63,676 nt of DNA from Arenicellales bacterium (GTDB taxonomy: Bacteria; Pseudomonadota; Gammaproteobacteria; Arenicellales; Poriferihabitantaceae). Position numbers and translations under genes: made by a program. The notes beneath the pieces were generated by a model. That model did no database searches, was not told the DNA's origin, and was given only the letters and a program-made list of their open reading frames with translations. Below are positions 1 to 10,534 of this stretch, piece by piece. The stretch spans positions 1-63,676 of the forward strand of contig JAPYNK010000181.1 of assembly GCA_028285825.1 (NCBI GenBank). Reading direction: 5' to 3'. Every line of letters starts with the position of its first letter. Position 1 is the stretch's first letter.

Positions 1-206
1 GTAAAATAAGTGGCTCTGGGTTATGATGTCCAAGTACCGTGAGACAGGAAAAGCTGCCTGAAAACCCGAAATCCTCCGCCTTGCTAACCCGAATGTCCAT
101 CATGAAAACCGGTTACTGTCTGAACAACCCAAGATAATATTATTATAAAACAGTATATTATAACGCTCGACTCGAACAAAATTTCCATGATTAGAATTGC
201 TGCAGC

Positions 207-821
207 ATGAAGGAGATGGGAAAAACCAGTACCATTGGACTGACCGGCGGGATTGGAAGCGGCAAGTCAACCGTGGCCAGCATGTTCAGGGATCTGGGAA
301 TATCAGTACTCAGTGCCGACCAAATTTCCAGGGAGCTGGTTATACCGGGGAGCCCGCAACTCGGACAAATTCTGGAAGCTTTCGGGCCTGACGTCCAAAA
401 TGGCGACGGCAGTCTTGACCGTGCCGGGTTGGCAAGGATTGTGTTCAGTGACCCGGAACGGCTCAAAACCCTTGAATCAATCCTGCATCCGCCAATCAGG
501 AAATACATGCGGGATGCAGTGTCTACACTCGAGGATGATTACTGCATTCTGGAAATTCCGCTGTTGATTGAAACCGGTCAGTGGCAAAACATGGACCGGG
601 TTTTGGCGGTGACCTCTGACCTCAAGGCCCGGATCAAGCGTCTCATCAGCACCCGAAATCTGACTGAACAGAATGCCCGAAGAGTCATGTCTGTCCAGTT
701 AACGGATCAGGAACGAATTCAGCATGCCGATGACGTCCTGGAAAACAAGGGCACTCTTGAGAACTTGAAGGAACAGGTCGAACAGCTCCACACGCTCTAT
801 TCATCACTTTTTTCCCGCTGA
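207..821 (+). CDS. coaE: Dephospho-CoA kinase
   Basis: Catalyses the last step of coenzyme A synthesis, ATP-dependent phosphorylation of the 3'-hydroxyl of dephospho-CoA, in the cytosol. The 204-residue length is normal for the family. The P-loop GLTGGIGSGKST lies at about residues 11-22, followed by the VLSADQISREL segment and the LHPPIRKYM motif typical of CoaE. The start is uncertain: ATG 207 gives MKEMGKTSTIGL, while ATG 216 is preceded by AAGGAG with too little spacing. Its 3' end overlaps the convergent mutT gene by 25 nt. In many gammaproteobacteria coaE follows pilD; no pilus gene is visible in the 206 nt upstream. Confidence 0.95.
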   Translation: MKEMGKTSTIGLTGGIGSGKSTVASMFRDLGISVLSADQISRELVIPGSPQLGQILEAFGPDVQNGDGSLDRAGLARIVFSDPERLKTLESILHPPIRKYMRDAVSTLEDDYCILEIPLLIETGQWQNMDRVLAVTSDLKARIKRLISTRNLTEQNARRVMSVQLTDQERIQHADDVLENKGTLENLKEQVEQLHTLYSSLFSR

Positions 822-1234
822 AACAATCGCTCAATTTCAGGGTGATCAAGAATCATGTGCACGGCTTCAAGTACATTCATCTCGCGGATCGCTTCACTGT
901 CTAGCCATTCAATGCTTTGTCCCTCCCTGCCCTCCGCAATGCCCTGGTAGACATCGACCACAAACACTTCCAGTGCAACTCTCGCATGGTCATAATCGTG
1001 CTGGATCGTCGTCAGCTTGAAGGCTTTTTTTACTTGAACGCCAAGTTCCTCCTCAAGTTCCCGAGACAATGCGGCACGGACAGCCTCCCCGCTTTCGACT
1101 TTGCCGCCCGGAAATTCCCATTGACCTGCGCAAGGTGTTCCGGGGCGTCGCTGCTGGACAAGCAGCCTGCGGTCCCGGTCTGCCAGCAAGCCGACCACAA
1201 CCTGCAATCTCTGGCTAACTGCGGTAGTCTGCAT
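797..1234 (-). CDS. mutT: MutT-type NUDIX hydrolase (8-oxo-dGTP diphosphatase)
   Basis: Predicted to sanitise the nucleotide pool by hydrolysing 8-oxo-dGTP to the monophosphate. The NUDIX box is complete: GKVESGE followed by RELEEELGV, matching GX5EX7REUXEEXGU, preceded by the substrate-loop residues QWEFPGG. The ATG at 1234 is chosen because it starts MQTTAVSQRLQVVVG, the usual MutT first strand; longer frames run into argJ. The start lies 20 nt inside the argJ 3' end on the same strand, so the two genes are probably co-transcribed and coupled. mutT next to secA is conserved in gammaproteobacteria. Confidence 0.93.
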   Translation of the reverse strand: MQTTAVSQRLQVVVGLLADRDRRLLVQQRRPGTPCAGQWEFPGGKVESGEAVRAALSRELEEELGVQVKKAFKLTTIQHDYDHARVALEVFVVDVYQGIAEGREGQSIEWLDSEAIREMNVLEAVHMILDHPEIERLFQREKSDE

Positions 1235-2447
1235 TGATCGAAATATAGCCATGGGTAAGGTCACAAGTCCAAACCGTGAACTCGCCGTCACCCATTTGAA
1301 GTTCTGCCTCAATCAGTATTTCGCTCCCTTCAAGATGACGGGAAATAAGAGACTCATCATGATTTTCAGCTCGTTGGCCGCCTTTGGCCACCATCTCGCC
1401 GCCGATGCGAATCAGGAGGTTTTCCGCCTTGATGCTTTCGCCCGACTTGCCGAGCGCCATGATGATTCGACCCCAGTTGGCATCACCGCCTGCAATCGCA
1501 GTTTTGACCAGCGGTGAATTTGCGATCGACTCGGCCATCTTGCGGGCTGAAGCGTCACTCATGGCCCCCGTAATCCGTACCTCAATCAACTTGGATGCGC
1601 CTTCACCATCCCGAACAACCTGCATGGCAAGATCCTTCAAGAGCTCGTCCAAAGCCTCCCGAAACCCCTTGAACCTGGGATCATCTGCACCTTGGGGTGG
1701 GATATTGCACGCTTTCCCGGTCGCAAACAACAGCAGCATGTCACTCGTTGAAGTATCCGAGTCCACCGTGATCGCATTGAACGTTCGCTCAGCACTGTTG
1801 ATGAGCATTTCATGCAACTGTGCTTGCAGAATCTCAGCATCCGTGAAGCAGAAGGCCAGCATGGTCGCCATATTCGGTGCAATCATTCCAGAGCCCTTGG
1901 CTACGCCACAGAGCGTCACCGGCTGTCCGTCAACGGATGCACGGGCACTCGCGCCCTTGGCAAAGGTGTCGGTGGTCATGATGGCCTTGGCAACCGCCTG
2001 CCAGCCATCCGGCGCAATGTTGCCGACCACTTCGGGTATTCGATCCGTGATTCGCTTGACAGGAAGCGGCTCGCCAATCACCCCTGTTGAAGCCATCAGC
2101 ACTTCCTGCGGCTTGCACCCAAGAGCTTCGGCAGTCACTTTGGCTATGGTTCGACAGTCTTCCAGTCCCTGCATGCCCGTGAATGCATTTGCGTTGGCCG
2201 AATTGACGACCAGCGCTCTCGGGGATGCAGACCGGATATGCTCTCTGGTAACGTCTATCGGAGCAGCCGGCAATGCGGAGCGCGTGAATAGCCCGGCAGC
2301 CCGGGTACCGGAATCCAGAACCCAGACCGCCAAATCATCACGACCTGAATACTTGATTCCCGCATCACCTGCGGCCATGCCAAGCCCCGCAATGGAGGGA
2401 ATGTCCGGAAAACCCGGCGGAGCCAGGGGGCTGCTGTGATCCACCTT
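1215..2447 (-). CDS. argJ: Bifunctional ornithine acetyltransferase / N-acetylglutamate synthase
   Basis: Transfers the acetyl group from N-acetylornithine to glutamate, making a cyclic arginine pathway; the bifunctional forms also use acetyl-CoA. The autocleavage region reads KGSGMIAPNMATMLAF, where the Thr after MA becomes the N-terminal nucleophile of the beta chain. I favour the GTG at 2447 (VDHSSPLAPPGF, about 410 residues, family length), because the ATGs at 2513 and 2507 lie within the secA coding end and add an atypical basic leader; this is not certain. It follows secA by 14 nt and overlaps mutT, so it is part of a secA-argJ-mutT transcript. Confidence 0.93.
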   Translation of the reverse strand, partial: KVDHSSPLAPPGFPDIPSIAGLGMAAGDAGIKYSGRDDLAVWVLDSGTRAAGLFTRSALPAAPIDVTREHIRSASPRALVVNSANANAFTGMQGLEDCRTIAKVTAEALGCKPQEVLMASTGVIGEPLPVKRITDRIPEVVGNIAPDGWQAVAKAIMTTDTFAKGASARASVDGQPVTLCGVAKGSGMIAPNMATMLAFCFTDAEILQAQLHEMLINSAERTFNAITVDSDTSTSDMLLLFATGKACNIPPQGADDPRFKGFREALDELLKDLAMQVVRDGEGASKLIEVRITGAMSDASARKMAESIANSPLVKTAIAGGDANWGRIIMALGKSGESIKAENLLIRIGGEMVAKGGQRAENHDESLISRHLEGSEILIEAELQMGDGEFTVWTCDLTHGYISINADYRS

Positions 2448-2461
2448 GCCAGTCTCTGAAA

Positions 2462-5173
2462 TTAAATCCTGCCGCAACAGTGCTTGAATTTTTTTCCTGA
2501 ACCGCATGGACATGGCTCGTTTCGTCCAACCTTGCGAGCTGTGCGCACAAATGTCTGACTGCCTGAGCCTTTTGCATCGCCTTGCCGGTCTCCGGAACCT
2601 CCCTGAGCTGATGCGCTTTCATGCACATACCTCATTTTGGCTTCTTCAGCCTGGCGCTGGCGCAAGCGGTTTTCCATTTCAATCTGCTCTTCCTCAGTCG
2701 GGATATGCACTCTGGCCAGAATCGAGATCACGTCATGACGCACCGAATCAAGCAGGGCGTTGAACATCGAAAACGCTTCTCGCTTGTATTCCTGCTTCGG
2801 ATTCTTTTGAGCATACCCTCTCAGCCCAATGCCCTGGCGCAGGTAATCCATGTTTGCCAAATGCTCCTTCCACTGCTCATCAAGTACCTTGAGCATGATG
2901 TGCTTTTCGAAAGTGCGCATATTGGTCTCGCCCACCTGCCTTGTCTTGGTTTCGGCATTGCTGACAATCGCCTCCTGAATTCGCGTTCGCAACAAATCCT
3001 CATCCAGACTGTCCTCCCGCGCAAGCCATTCCGAAACGGGCAGCTCTAGCCCAAAATCCCGCTTCAGGTCTTGCTCGAGCTGCGGCACTTCCCATTGTTC
3101 TTCCAGTGTCTGCGGGGGAATCGAACGGTCAATGACCTGCTTGACCACTTCCTCCCGGGCATATTCAATATAATCCGAGATATCGTCCTTCTCCATGAGA
3201 TCGTTCCGCTGGTCATAGACAATCTTGCGCTGCTCGTTCGAGACATCATCGTACTCGAGGAGCTGCTTGCGCATGTCAAAATTGTGCCCCTCGACTTTTT
3301 TCTGGGCATTTTCGATCGCACGAGTAACCAGCGTATGCTCAATGGCCTCCCCCTCCTCCATGCCCAACTTGCTCATCAGTCCGGAAATCTTCTGGGATCC
3401 GAAAATTCGCATCAGTGAATCTTCCATCGACAGATAGAACTGGCTTGAACCAGGATCTCCCTGACGTCCACAGCGGCCCCTGAGTTGATTGTCCACGCGT
3501 CGGGATTCGTTTCTTTCCGTGCCCAGAACATGCAGCCCGCCAGATTCGATCACCTGTCGGTGTCGAGCCTGCCATTCGGCCTTCGCCTTTTCGATCTGGC
3601 TGACATCCTCAAGTTGTGCCAGCTCGATCTCCAGATTGCCGCCAAGTACAATGTCGGTTCCCCGTCCAGCCATGTTGGTGGCAATCGTGACCTTCCCCGG
3701 TCTGCCGGCTTCGGCAATGATCTCGGCTTCCCGCTGGTGTTGCTTGGCATTCAGAACCTGATGCGGAACCTTCTTTTTCTTGAGAATTCCCGACACCAGT
3801 TCCGATGATTCAATGGAAGCCGTTCCGACCAGAACCGGCTGCTGTCTCGATCGACAATCTTCGATCCCCTGGACAATCGCATCGTATTTCTCTCTCGAGG
3901 TGCGGTACACCTGATCCGGAAAATCCTTGCGGATCATCGGCTGATTGGTCGGCATGACCACAACCTCAAGCCCGTATATCTGCAAAAATTCGGGGGCTTC
4001 TGTGTCCGCCGTTCCGGTCATGCCCGAGAGGTTGCCGTAAAGTCGAAAGTAGTTCTGGAACGTGATCGATGCAAGCGTCTGGTTTTCCTGCTGAATAGCT
4101 ACACCTTCCTTGGCTTCAATTGCCTGATGCAGACCCTCCGACCAACGCCGGCCAGGCATCATGCGCCCAGTAAATTCATCAATGATTACAATCGAGTCAT
4201 CCCGGACAATATACTCGACATCCAGTCTGAACACATGATGGGCTCTCAGTCCGGCATACAAGTGATGCAGCAGACCGATATGACTGACATCGTAAAGGCT
4301 GCCCCCTTCAGGCAGCAGACCGGATGCAGTCAGCACTTTCTCCGCACTTTCAAAACCCGACTCGGTGAGCGCCACCTGCCGGGTTTTCTCGTCAACACTG
4401 AAATCACCCGGACCGTCCTCTTCAAGCTGGCGCTCCAGATGCGGCACTACCTTGTTGATTTGCTGATAAAGTTCGATATTGCCCTCAGAAGGACCCGAAA
4501 TAATCAATGGCGTTCTGGCTTCATCAATGAGAATCGAGTCAACTTCATCGACAATTGCGAAACCCAGCTCGCGCTGAAAACGATCCTGACCGGAAAACGC
4601 CATGTTGTCCCTGAGATAGTCAAAACCAAACTCGTTATTGGTCCCGTAAACAATATCTGACTGGTAGGCTTGCCGCTTGTTCTCGCGTGGCTGATCTGAA
4701 TGCACAACCCCAACCGCAAGTTCAAGGAACTTGTAAATCTCGCCCATCCAGTCTGCATCCCGATGGGCAAGATAATCATTTACGGTCACGATATGCACCG
4801 GAATCCCGCAAACCGCATTCAGATAGGCAGGCAGTGTGGCAACCAGCGTCTTGCCCTCACCGGTCTTCATCTCGGCAATCTTGCCTTCATTCAACACCAT
4901 GCCGCCAATCAGCTGAACATCAAAATGACGCAGGCCAATGGTTCTCACCGATGCTTCACGAACCACCGCAAACGCCTCTTCAAGAATGCTTTCGGCAGTC
5001 TCTCCCTCGGCAACACGTGCCTTGAATTCGGCTGTCTTGGCCTTCAGATCATCATCGGAAAGCGGTTGCATGGCAGATTCCAGAGCATTGATCCGCTGTA
5101 CCGATTTCTGCATCTTGCGCAACAATCGTTGATTGCGGTTTCCGAAAACCTTGTTCAATGCGGTTTGCAACAT
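2462..5173 (-). CDS. secA: Preprotein translocase ATPase SecA
   Basis: Motor ATPase that pushes unfolded preproteins through SecYEG at the inner membrane. The 903-residue protein has the Walker A MKTGEGKT near residue 105, the Walker B region [11 protein letters not shown], the helicase-like motifs TNMAGRGTD and [15 protein letters not shown], and a C-terminal zinc-binding tail [13 protein letters not shown] that contacts SecB and phospholipids. A secB gene is present at 58.9 kb. No secM-like arrest peptide is seen between lpxC and secA; instead a divergent dciA starts 38 nt away, so the shared region 5174-5211 must carry both promoters or they lie inside the genes. Confidence 0.99.
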   Translation of the reverse strand: MLQTALNKVFGNRNQRLLRKMQKSVQRINALESAMQPLSDDDLKAKTAEFKARVAEGETAESILEEAFAVVREASVRTIGLRHFDVQLIGGMVLNEGKIAEMKTGEGKTLVATLPAYLNAVCGIPVHIVTVNDYLAHRDADWMGEIYKFLELAVGVVHSDQPRENKRQAYQSDIVYGTNNEFGFDYLRDNMAFSGQDRFQRELGFAIVDEVDSILIDEARTPLIISGPSEGNIELYQQINKVVPHLERQLEEDGPGDFSVDEKTRQVALTESGFESAEKVLTASGLLPEGGSLYDVSHIGLLHHLYAGLRAHHVFRLDVEYIVRDDSIVIIDEFTGRMMPGRRWSEGLHQAIEAKEGVAIQQENQTLASITFQNYFRLYGNLSGMTGTADTEAPEFLQIYGLEVVVMPTNQPMIRKDFPDQVYRTSREKYDAIVQGIEDCRSRQQPVLVGTASIESSELVSGILKKKKVPHQVLNAKQHQREAEIIAEAGRPGKVTIATNMAGRGTDIVLGGNLEIELAQLEDVSQIEKAKAEWQARHRQVIESGGLHVLGTERNESRRVDNQLRGRCGRQGDPGSSQFYLSMEDSLMRIFGSQKISGLMSKLGMEEGEAIEHTLVTRAIENAQKKVEGHNFDMRKQLLEYDDVSNEQRKIVYDQRNDLMEKDDISDYIEYAREEVVKQVIDRSIPPQTLEEQWEVPQLEQDLKRDFGLELPVSEWLAREDSLDEDLLRTRIQEAIVSNAETKTRQVGETNMRTFEKHIMLKVLDEQWKEHLANMDYLRQGIGLRGYAQKNPKQEYKREAFSMFNALLDSVRHDVISILARVHIPTEEEQIEMENRLRQRQAEEAKMRYVHESASAQGGSGDRQGDAKGSGSQTFVRTARKVGRNEPCPCGSGKKFKHCCGRI

Positions 5174-5211
5174 GGATTCACTGTAGTACCATTAGGAAAA
5201 ATACAAAGCTG

Positions 5212-5706
5212 ATGCCAATGATCCAGGATCTGTCCCAGTCCTCTGCAAAGCCAATATCGGCCTTTATCAAGCACATTATACGCCCAGAGATGAATGCACC
5301 TGCTGCCGATCAGGACATCCAGCTGCAAAAAGCATGGACAACGATTGCCGGCAACCTTACTCCATTTGCCCGCCCCACCCTTCAGCGGTCCGGTAAACTG
5401 GTTATCGAATGCAAGTCATCGGTCTGGGCGACCAATCTTCGCGCCCAGGCTCCTACCATCATGGGCAAGTTTAAGGATCGGGGTTTTTCAGTCAAGGAAA
5501 TTGCGGTACGGGTCAGGCCATCGCGACCACATTCAGGCCCAAGTGAAGAGATGGCAACAATCAAGCAAAACGACCATGTCATCCCAATATCCGAAAAAGC
5601 GGCAAACGACATCCTCAAGACCGCCCGGAATATTGACAACCCGCGCCTGAAAGCATCCCTTGAACAACTCGGCCGTTCGGCGAAACGGAGACTCGGGAAT
5701 CAGTAA
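5212..5706 (+). CDS. dciA: DUF721 protein, DciA-like helicase loader
   Basis: A 164-residue DUF721 protein in the place where dciA sits in Pseudomonas and relatives, between lpxC and secA. DciA is the ancestral loader of the replicative helicase DnaB in bacteria without DnaC. The visible family pattern is the KH-fold region about residues 35-85 ([43 protein letters not shown]). ATG 5212 and ATG 5218 are both possible; AGGA lies about 14 nt before the first. It diverges from secA and its last 7 nt overlap the lpxC stop. The C-terminal half is low-complexity and charged, as is usual. Confidence 0.85.
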   Translation: MPMIQDLSQSSAKPISAFIKHIIRPEMNAPAADQDIQLQKAWTTIAGNLTPFARPTLQRSGKLVIECKSSVWATNLRAQAPTIMGKFKDRGFSVKEIAVRVRPSRPHSGPSEEMATIKQNDHVIPISEKAANDILKTARNIDNPRLKASLEQLGRSAKRRLGNQ

Positions 5707-6617
5707 GCCAGTGCTACGTCGTTAAAGTAGATCGGCGCCTCTTCCGGATCATCAAAAGTCACCAGTTCCCATGCTGACTTGTCTTGCATAAGCTTTCGGA
5801 TCAGATGATTGTTGAGCGAATGCCCTGATTTGTAGGCCTGAAACTCGCCGATCAGGAGATGTCCCGTCAAATACAGATCGCCAATTGCATCGAGAATCTT
5901 GTGCTTGACAAATTCACCTTCGTAACGCAAGCCCTCCTTGTTCAGAATATGGAATGAATCCAGAACGATCGCATTTTCAAAACTGCCCCCTCTCGCGAGT
6001 CCGGCATTCTGCAGCATTTCCAGTTCATCGATAAACCCGAAGGTGCGGGCTCTGCTGACTTCCTTGATGAAGGAAGTCGTCGAGAATTGCAGTTCCTCAC
6101 TCTGGGTCGAGTTTTGCATGACCGGATGATCGAAATCGATGGTGAACTTGACCTTGAAGCCCGAATAGGGGCTGAGACTCGCCCATTTGTCACCGTCGTT
6201 GATTTTGATATGCCGCTTGATTCGTATGAATTTTTTCGGCGCAGACTGTTCAACAATGCCAGCCGACTGCAACAGGAATACAAAAGGGCCACCACTGCCG
6301 TCCATGATCGGAATTTCCGAGGCGTTCAACTCGACGATCACATTATCGATGCCGAGGCCAGCAAATGCTGACATCAGGTGCTCGACGGTCGAGACCCGGA
6401 TCCCGTCTTTTTCGAGGGTTGTCGATAAGCGGGTATCCCGAACATGCTCGACATTGGCCTGAAATTCGCCCATTTCCTGGCCTTCAGCATCTACTCTACG
6501 AAAAACAATGCCTTGATTGGCATTTGCCGGCATCAGTCGCAACGTGACTTTTTCGCCAGTATGCAAACCGATCCCGGTCGCGCGAATGGGATTCTTCAGT
6601 GTCCTTTGCTTGATCAT
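5700..6617 (-). CDS. lpxC: UDP-3-O-acyl-N-acetylglucosamine deacetylase
   Basis: Commits UDP-GlcNAc to lipid A synthesis by a zinc-dependent deacetylation. With ATG 6617 the product is 305 residues, the same length as the E. coli enzyme, beginning [15 protein letters not shown]. Zinc and catalytic motifs are present: [13 protein letters not shown] (His ligand), [13 protein letters not shown] (His and Asp ligands) and [14 protein letters not shown] (catalytic His). An in-frame TTG two codons earlier is ignored. It follows ftsZ at a distance of 363 nt, so it probably has its own promoter. Confidence 0.98.
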   Translation of the reverse strand: MIKQRTLKNPIRATGIGLHTGEKVTLRLMPANANQGIVFRRVDAEGQEMGEFQANVEHVRDTRLSTTLEKDGIRVSTVEHLMSAFAGLGIDNVIVELNASEIPIMDGSGGPFVFLLQSAGIVEQSAPKKFIRIKRHIKINDGDKWASLSPYSGFKVKFTIDFDHPVMQNSTQSEELQFSTTSFIKEVSRARTFGFIDELEMLQNAGLARGGSFENAIVLDSFHILNKEGLRYEGEFVKHKILDAIGDLYLTGHLLIGEFQAYKSGHSLNNHLIRKLMQDKSAWELVTFDDPEEAPIYFNDVALAY

Positions 6618-6980
6618 AGACAATACGTAGTTTCAGACTTGCACGGTGATTACATTATCCGACAAATCCGATTATACATAGCAGCCATGCCATGCATTCA
6701 TTACAATATTTTTACTCAGAGACAAAAATTGACCAGCCATGGTACAGTCAGAAATGTTTCATGCAGCATGTCCAGCAATAAATTGCGCACTCAAACAGTC
6801 TCGCCATGTATCAACCCACTCATACAAGGAAAGAAAAATGGATCGGAATTGAGTACATGGCCCCAACCCTGATCACGGCTTATGGGCTGTTATTATAAGT
6901 CACGGAGAAATAGTATCCATAAGCGAGACTGAACCCCTGCCTCCGAATTCGTACGATTCGACGAGACGCCGGATGCCACT
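6618..6980. other. ftsZ-lpxC intergenic region
   Basis: A 363-nt stretch with no credible gene. On the minus strand it should hold the lpxC promoter and the end of the ftsZ transcript. I see no strong GC stem followed by a T-run after ftsZ and no near-consensus promoter that I would defend. Short open frames here are extensions of frames shadowing lpxC or ftsZ. Confidence 0.5.
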
Positions 6981-8132
6981 TCAATCGGCCTGCCGGCGCA
7001 ACCAGTGCGGCAGATCATAATGGTCCATGCTTTTCCCGGAAAAGTCTCCTGGCTGGCCACCGGCACTGCGCAATTGATGAGCCTGTCGTCGTGGTGGCAA
7101 GGCAGCAACCGCTACTCCCTGTTCATTGTTTTCGTCATCGTCATCTGTCGGCTCAACCAGTCCGATCTTCGAAGCCCTGTTGAAAGTAAGGCCAGTCGCA
7201 ACAATTGTAACACTGATCTCATCCACCATTTCACCGTCAATGGACATTCCGATTATCATGTTGCAGTCCTTGTGGTCATATTCGTTGATAATCGTACAGA
7301 TTTTTTCATAGTCATCCATTTGCATGTTCGGTCCGCTGGTGATATTGACCAGAATGCCTTTGGCACCCTCGATTTCCCCATCTTCCAGAAATGGACTCGA
7401 GATCGCCATCTGTATGGCTTCTTCAGCTCGATTTTCACCACTTGCCGTGGCCGAGCCCATAACGGCCATGCCCATGGCTCCCATTACGGTTTTGACATCG
7501 GCAAAGTCGAGATTGATCTTGCCGGGCTTGGTAATCAGGTCTGATATGCCCTTTACCGCATCCAGCAAAACCTGATCGGCCATGCCAAAAGCAGTCTCCA
7601 AATTTGCATTTCCACCCGCAACTTCCAGAATTTTGTCATTGGGTATGATAATCAGGGAGTCGACCTGTTTCTGAAGTTCAGCGATGCCATCCTCCGCGAC
7701 CGAATTACGCTTTGCTCCCTCATATTTGAACGGCCGGGTAACCACCGCTACCGACAGGATTTTCAGTTCGCGTGCAACTTCGGCAACAACTGGTGCGGCC
7801 CCGGTGCCAGTACCGCCACCCATGCCTGCTGCTATGAACACCATATCAGCCCCTTCGAGAGCGCTTGCGATACCCTCACGCATTTCAAGTGCTGACTGTC
7901 GACCGATCTCGGGATTCGCTCCAGCACCCAGACCCCGAGTGATATTCTCGCCTAGCTGGAGTTTGGTGATTAATCCTGATGACGCGCTGCCCAAAGCCTG
8001 TGCATCGGTATTGGCGATAATGAATTCAACATCGGTAAGATTGGCCGACAGCATATATTCGGCAGCATTGCCGCCAGCCCCGCCAACACCGATAACCTTG
8101 ATTACCGCGCGTTGATTTTCAAGTACAAACAT
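6981..8132 (-). CDS. ftsZ: Cell division protein FtsZ
   Basis: Tubulin-like GTPase that forms the Z-ring. The 383-residue protein has the nucleotide-binding GVGGAGGNA near residue 17, the tubulin signature GGGTGTGAAP near residue 105, and the T7 loop region NLDFADVKTVM. The C-terminal grappling peptide is YDLPHWLRRQAD, a recognisable variant of the LDIPAFLRRQ element that binds FtsA and ZipA. A short acidic linker (PTDDDDENNEQ) separates core and tail. It is the last dcw gene, 64 nt after ftsA. Confidence 0.99.
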   Translation of the reverse strand: MFVLENQRAVIKVIGVGGAGGNAAEYMLSANLTDVEFIIANTDAQALGSASSGLITKLQLGENITRGLGAGANPEIGRQSALEMREGIASALEGADMVFIAAGMGGGTGTGAAPVVAEVARELKILSVAVVTRPFKYEGAKRNSVAEDGIAELQKQVDSLIIIPNDKILEVAGGNANLETAFGMADQVLLDAVKGISDLITKPGKINLDFADVKTVMGAMGMAVMGSATASGENRAEEAIQMAISSPFLEDGEIEGAKGILVNITSGPNMQMDDYEKICTIINEYDHKDCNMIIGMSIDGEMVDEISVTIVATGLTFNRASKIGLVEPTDDDDENNEQGVAVAALPPRRQAHQLRSAGGQPGDFSGKSMDHYDLPHWLRRQAD

Positions 8133-8196
8133 AGCTATTTCTCCGGTTTGATAAACTTGTCAGATGTGGTGAGGGATTGATTTTCGTTTTCCCGTT

Positions 8197-9435
8197 TCAT
8201 GCAAAGATGCCCTTTAGCCGTCCCATGATGGACTTGCTCATTTTTTCTTCAGTGGAATATTCCTCGAGAGACCGGCCCTTCCTGTTCTGTCGGGCAAGCC
8301 CGTACTCAAGCAGTCCAATGCCTGTGGAAAAGATCGGATTTCTGACCGCCTGCTCCAGATTTCCCTGGTAATTCGGCAAGCCCCGGCGAACTGGCAGGTG
8401 AAAAACCTCTTCGGCCAGTTCAACGATTCCATCGAGGCCTGAAGTGCCACCGGTCAGTACGACTCCAGAGCCGATCAGATTGTGAAAGCCGCTACGGTCC
8501 AGTTCAGCCTGAATCATCATCATCAACTCGTCAATTCTCGGCTCAATGACCTCAGCCAATGCCCAGCGTTTCAGTTTTCTTGTCGGCCGCCCGCCGATGC
8601 TGTCAATTTCAATTTCATGATGCTTGTCAACCAGCTGAATCAAGGCATTTCCAAAGCGTTTCTTGATTTCTTCCGCGACGGTCTTTGGCGTATTGAAAGC
8701 GATTGCTATGTCATTCGTAACATGATCTCCAGCGATTGGAATGACTGCGGTATGCTTGATGAAGCCATCATGATAGACCGCGATGTCGGTGGTCCCTCCA
8801 CCAATGTCAACCATGCACACCCCGAGGTCCCTTTCGTCATGACTTAACACTGACTCAGATGATGCGATCTGCTCAAGTACCAGCGCATTTGCTTCAAGAC
8901 CGCAGCGGCGGATGCATTTCATGATGTTCTGGGCCGCACTTGTAGACCCCGTAATGACGTGCACTCCAGCCTCCATCCTGATGCCGGACATGCCTATTGG
9001 ATCGTGGATTCCCTTTTGACCATCAATCGTGAAATCCTGTGGCAGAACATGCAGAATACTGTGGTCGCTGGGTACGGCCATGGCCCGTGCAGCTTCAAGG
9101 ACATGCCGAACATCAAGTTCATCTACCTCGCCATTCTTTATCGGCGCGACTCCTAGCGAGTTAATGCTATGAATATGGGCACCGGCAATCCCGACATAGG
9201 CAGAACTGATATCGCAATTGGCCATCAGACTGGCCTCTTCAACCGCTCTCTGTATTGACTGAACTGTCGATTCAATGTCTGAAATCACGCCCTTTTTCAT
9301 GCCCTTCGAGCGGTGATGCCCCAAGCCAATGATTTTCATCTGCCCCCGTGCATTAAACTCGGCCACAACTGCGAGCACCTTGGTGGTGCCGATATCGAGG
9401 CCAACTAGCACGGGATCTGGAAGTTTCTTGGCCAT
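8197..9435 (-). CDS. ftsA: Cell division protein FtsA
   Basis: Actin-like ATPase that tethers FtsZ to the inner membrane. The 412-residue protein opens with VLVGLDIGTTKVLAVV (phosphate-1 loop), has the phosphate-2 motif CMVDIGGGTTDIAVY near residue 205 and the adenosine motif VVLTGGTSGLDGI near residue 335. The C-terminus (SIMGRLKGIFA) is the expected amphipathic membrane-targeting helix. It follows ftsQ by 31 nt. Confidence 0.98.
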   Translation of the reverse strand: MAKKLPDPVLVGLDIGTTKVLAVVAEFNARGQMKIIGLGHHRSKGMKKGVISDIESTVQSIQRAVEEASLMANCDISSAYVGIAGAHIHSINSLGVAPIKNGEVDELDVRHVLEAARAMAVPSDHSILHVLPQDFTIDGQKGIHDPIGMSGIRMEAGVHVITGSTSAAQNIMKCIRRCGLEANALVLEQIASSESVLSHDERDLGVCMVDIGGGTTDIAVYHDGFIKHTAVIPIAGDHVTNDIAIAFNTPKTVAEEIKKRFGNALIQLVDKHHEIEIDSIGGRPTRKLKRWALAEVIEPRIDELMMMIQAELDRSGFHNLIGSGVVLTGGTSGLDGIVELAEEVFHLPVRRGLPNYQGNLEQAVRNPIFSTGIGLLEYGLARQNRKGRSLEEYSTEEKMSKSIMGRLKGIFA

Positions 9436-9466
9436 AATTTATTTGCGGACCCTTTCAATCACGCGG

Positions 9467-10534
9467 TTATTCCGACTCTCGCATTGCCAGAGTCCCTTCC
9501 TTTTCCGTCTTCCAGCGAACTGCAAAACCGTTGCTGTAGCGAAGATCAATGGATGCGATCCCTTCGAACTGGTCCATCAGTCCTCGATCGAGACTGGCCA
9601 CGAACCTTGGAATCCGTTCTCTGGCATTGTGATGATTGACCACCATGCGGGTCGGCGTCTTAACCCATTCGGGGGATTCAAGCGTGCCTGCAACCGGATT
9701 TCTGGTCTTGGACAAAGCACTGGGGGACAATTCAAGATGCCATAAATTCGTATCGTCAGCAGCAAGGGAAACCAGGGTCAAGCCCCATGCCGCGAATTTC
9801 TCTGACCAGTCAAGATAGGACTCGAATAATTCCAGCTCCTGACCCGGAGCGCCGAAAAGCACGGGCAGTCCAGCCAATTCATGTGCTTCGATAAACGGAG
9901 GAATATCGAGGATCTCTCCGGTGTAATTGATCCATTTCCGGTCGTTCCAACGCACCACGGGGTTAATTGGATCGACTGCAACAACCAGCGTTGAAGGCCA
10001 TTGTCGACGTACCGAGACCGAAGCTATCCAGGAGATCTGTGCGATCTGGTCCTTCAGCTTCCCGAGATTGGCAGAGAAGAAGTTGCCATCGAGCTCTGAT
10101 AGTGCAGCTTCCCGAATTCTCTCGGTGCCGCGACTATCGAATCCGTCCTTGATGATGATCTGGTCAAACAGGAATTTGTCATGGATGTAACGCTGGTCGA
10201 CCGCATAAATCAGTCCCAATGGCACGATCATGGCTGTAATGAACAGGGCCAGCCTGACCCAGGAGTGAATGGGCTTCGACTCCGCAAGGACATCAGCATC
10301 TCCGCATTCGTACTGTCCATATACTGGATCTTCGCATTCAGGCCCCTGGTATTCGTGTCTGTCACTGTCATATCCGGGTTCTTCGTATTCGGGCTGTTTG
10401 CTTATCGACGCTTTACATACTGGCTCAATGAACAATTCCGGTTTTTCGTGATTAGCGACCATCACCGGTGCTATTCGTCTTGAGCAGTTTCTCGGTTCGA
10501 CAAACAAGTCTCGGTGTCCTTGATCATCATTCAT
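9467..10534 (-). CDS. ftsQ: Cell division protein FtsQ with long acidic cytoplasmic tail
   Basis: Bitopic divisome protein that recruits FtsB/FtsL. ATG 10534 overlaps the murB stop in an ATGA and gives 355 residues, against about 276 in E. coli. The difference is an N-terminal cytoplasmic tail of about 90 residues rich in Glu, Asp, Tyr and Pro (for example QPEYEEPGYDSD, ECEDPVYGQYECGD), followed by one membrane span (about residues 94-113, LALFITAMIVPLGLIYAV), the POTRA domain (FDQIIIKDGFDS onward) and the FtsQ beta domain ending IASIDLRYSNGFAVRW. The tail is unusual; its function is unknown. Confidence 0.93.
   Translation of the reverse strand: MNDDQGHRDLFVEPRNCSRRIAPVMVANHEKPELFIEPVCKASISKQPEYEEPGYDSDRHEYQGPECEDPVYGQYECGDADVLAESKPIHSWVRLALFITAMIVPLGLIYAVDQRYIHDKFLFDQIIIKDGFDSRGTERIREAALSELDGNFFSANLGKLKDQIAQISWIASVSVRRQWPSTLVVAVDPINPVVRWNDRKWINYTGEILDIPPFIEAHELAGLPVLFGAPGQELELFESYLDWSEKFAAWGLTLVSLAADDTNLWHLELSPSALSKTRNPVAGTLESPEWVKTPTRMVVNHHNARERIPRFVASLDRGLMDQFEGIASIDLRYSNGFAVRWKTEKEGTLAMRESE

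Noticed and set aside
1384..2439. A 351-codon open frame antisense to argJ
   Set aside because: Composition is that of a reversed coding strand (Ser/Ala/Pro-rich) and argJ motifs are unambiguous on the other strand.
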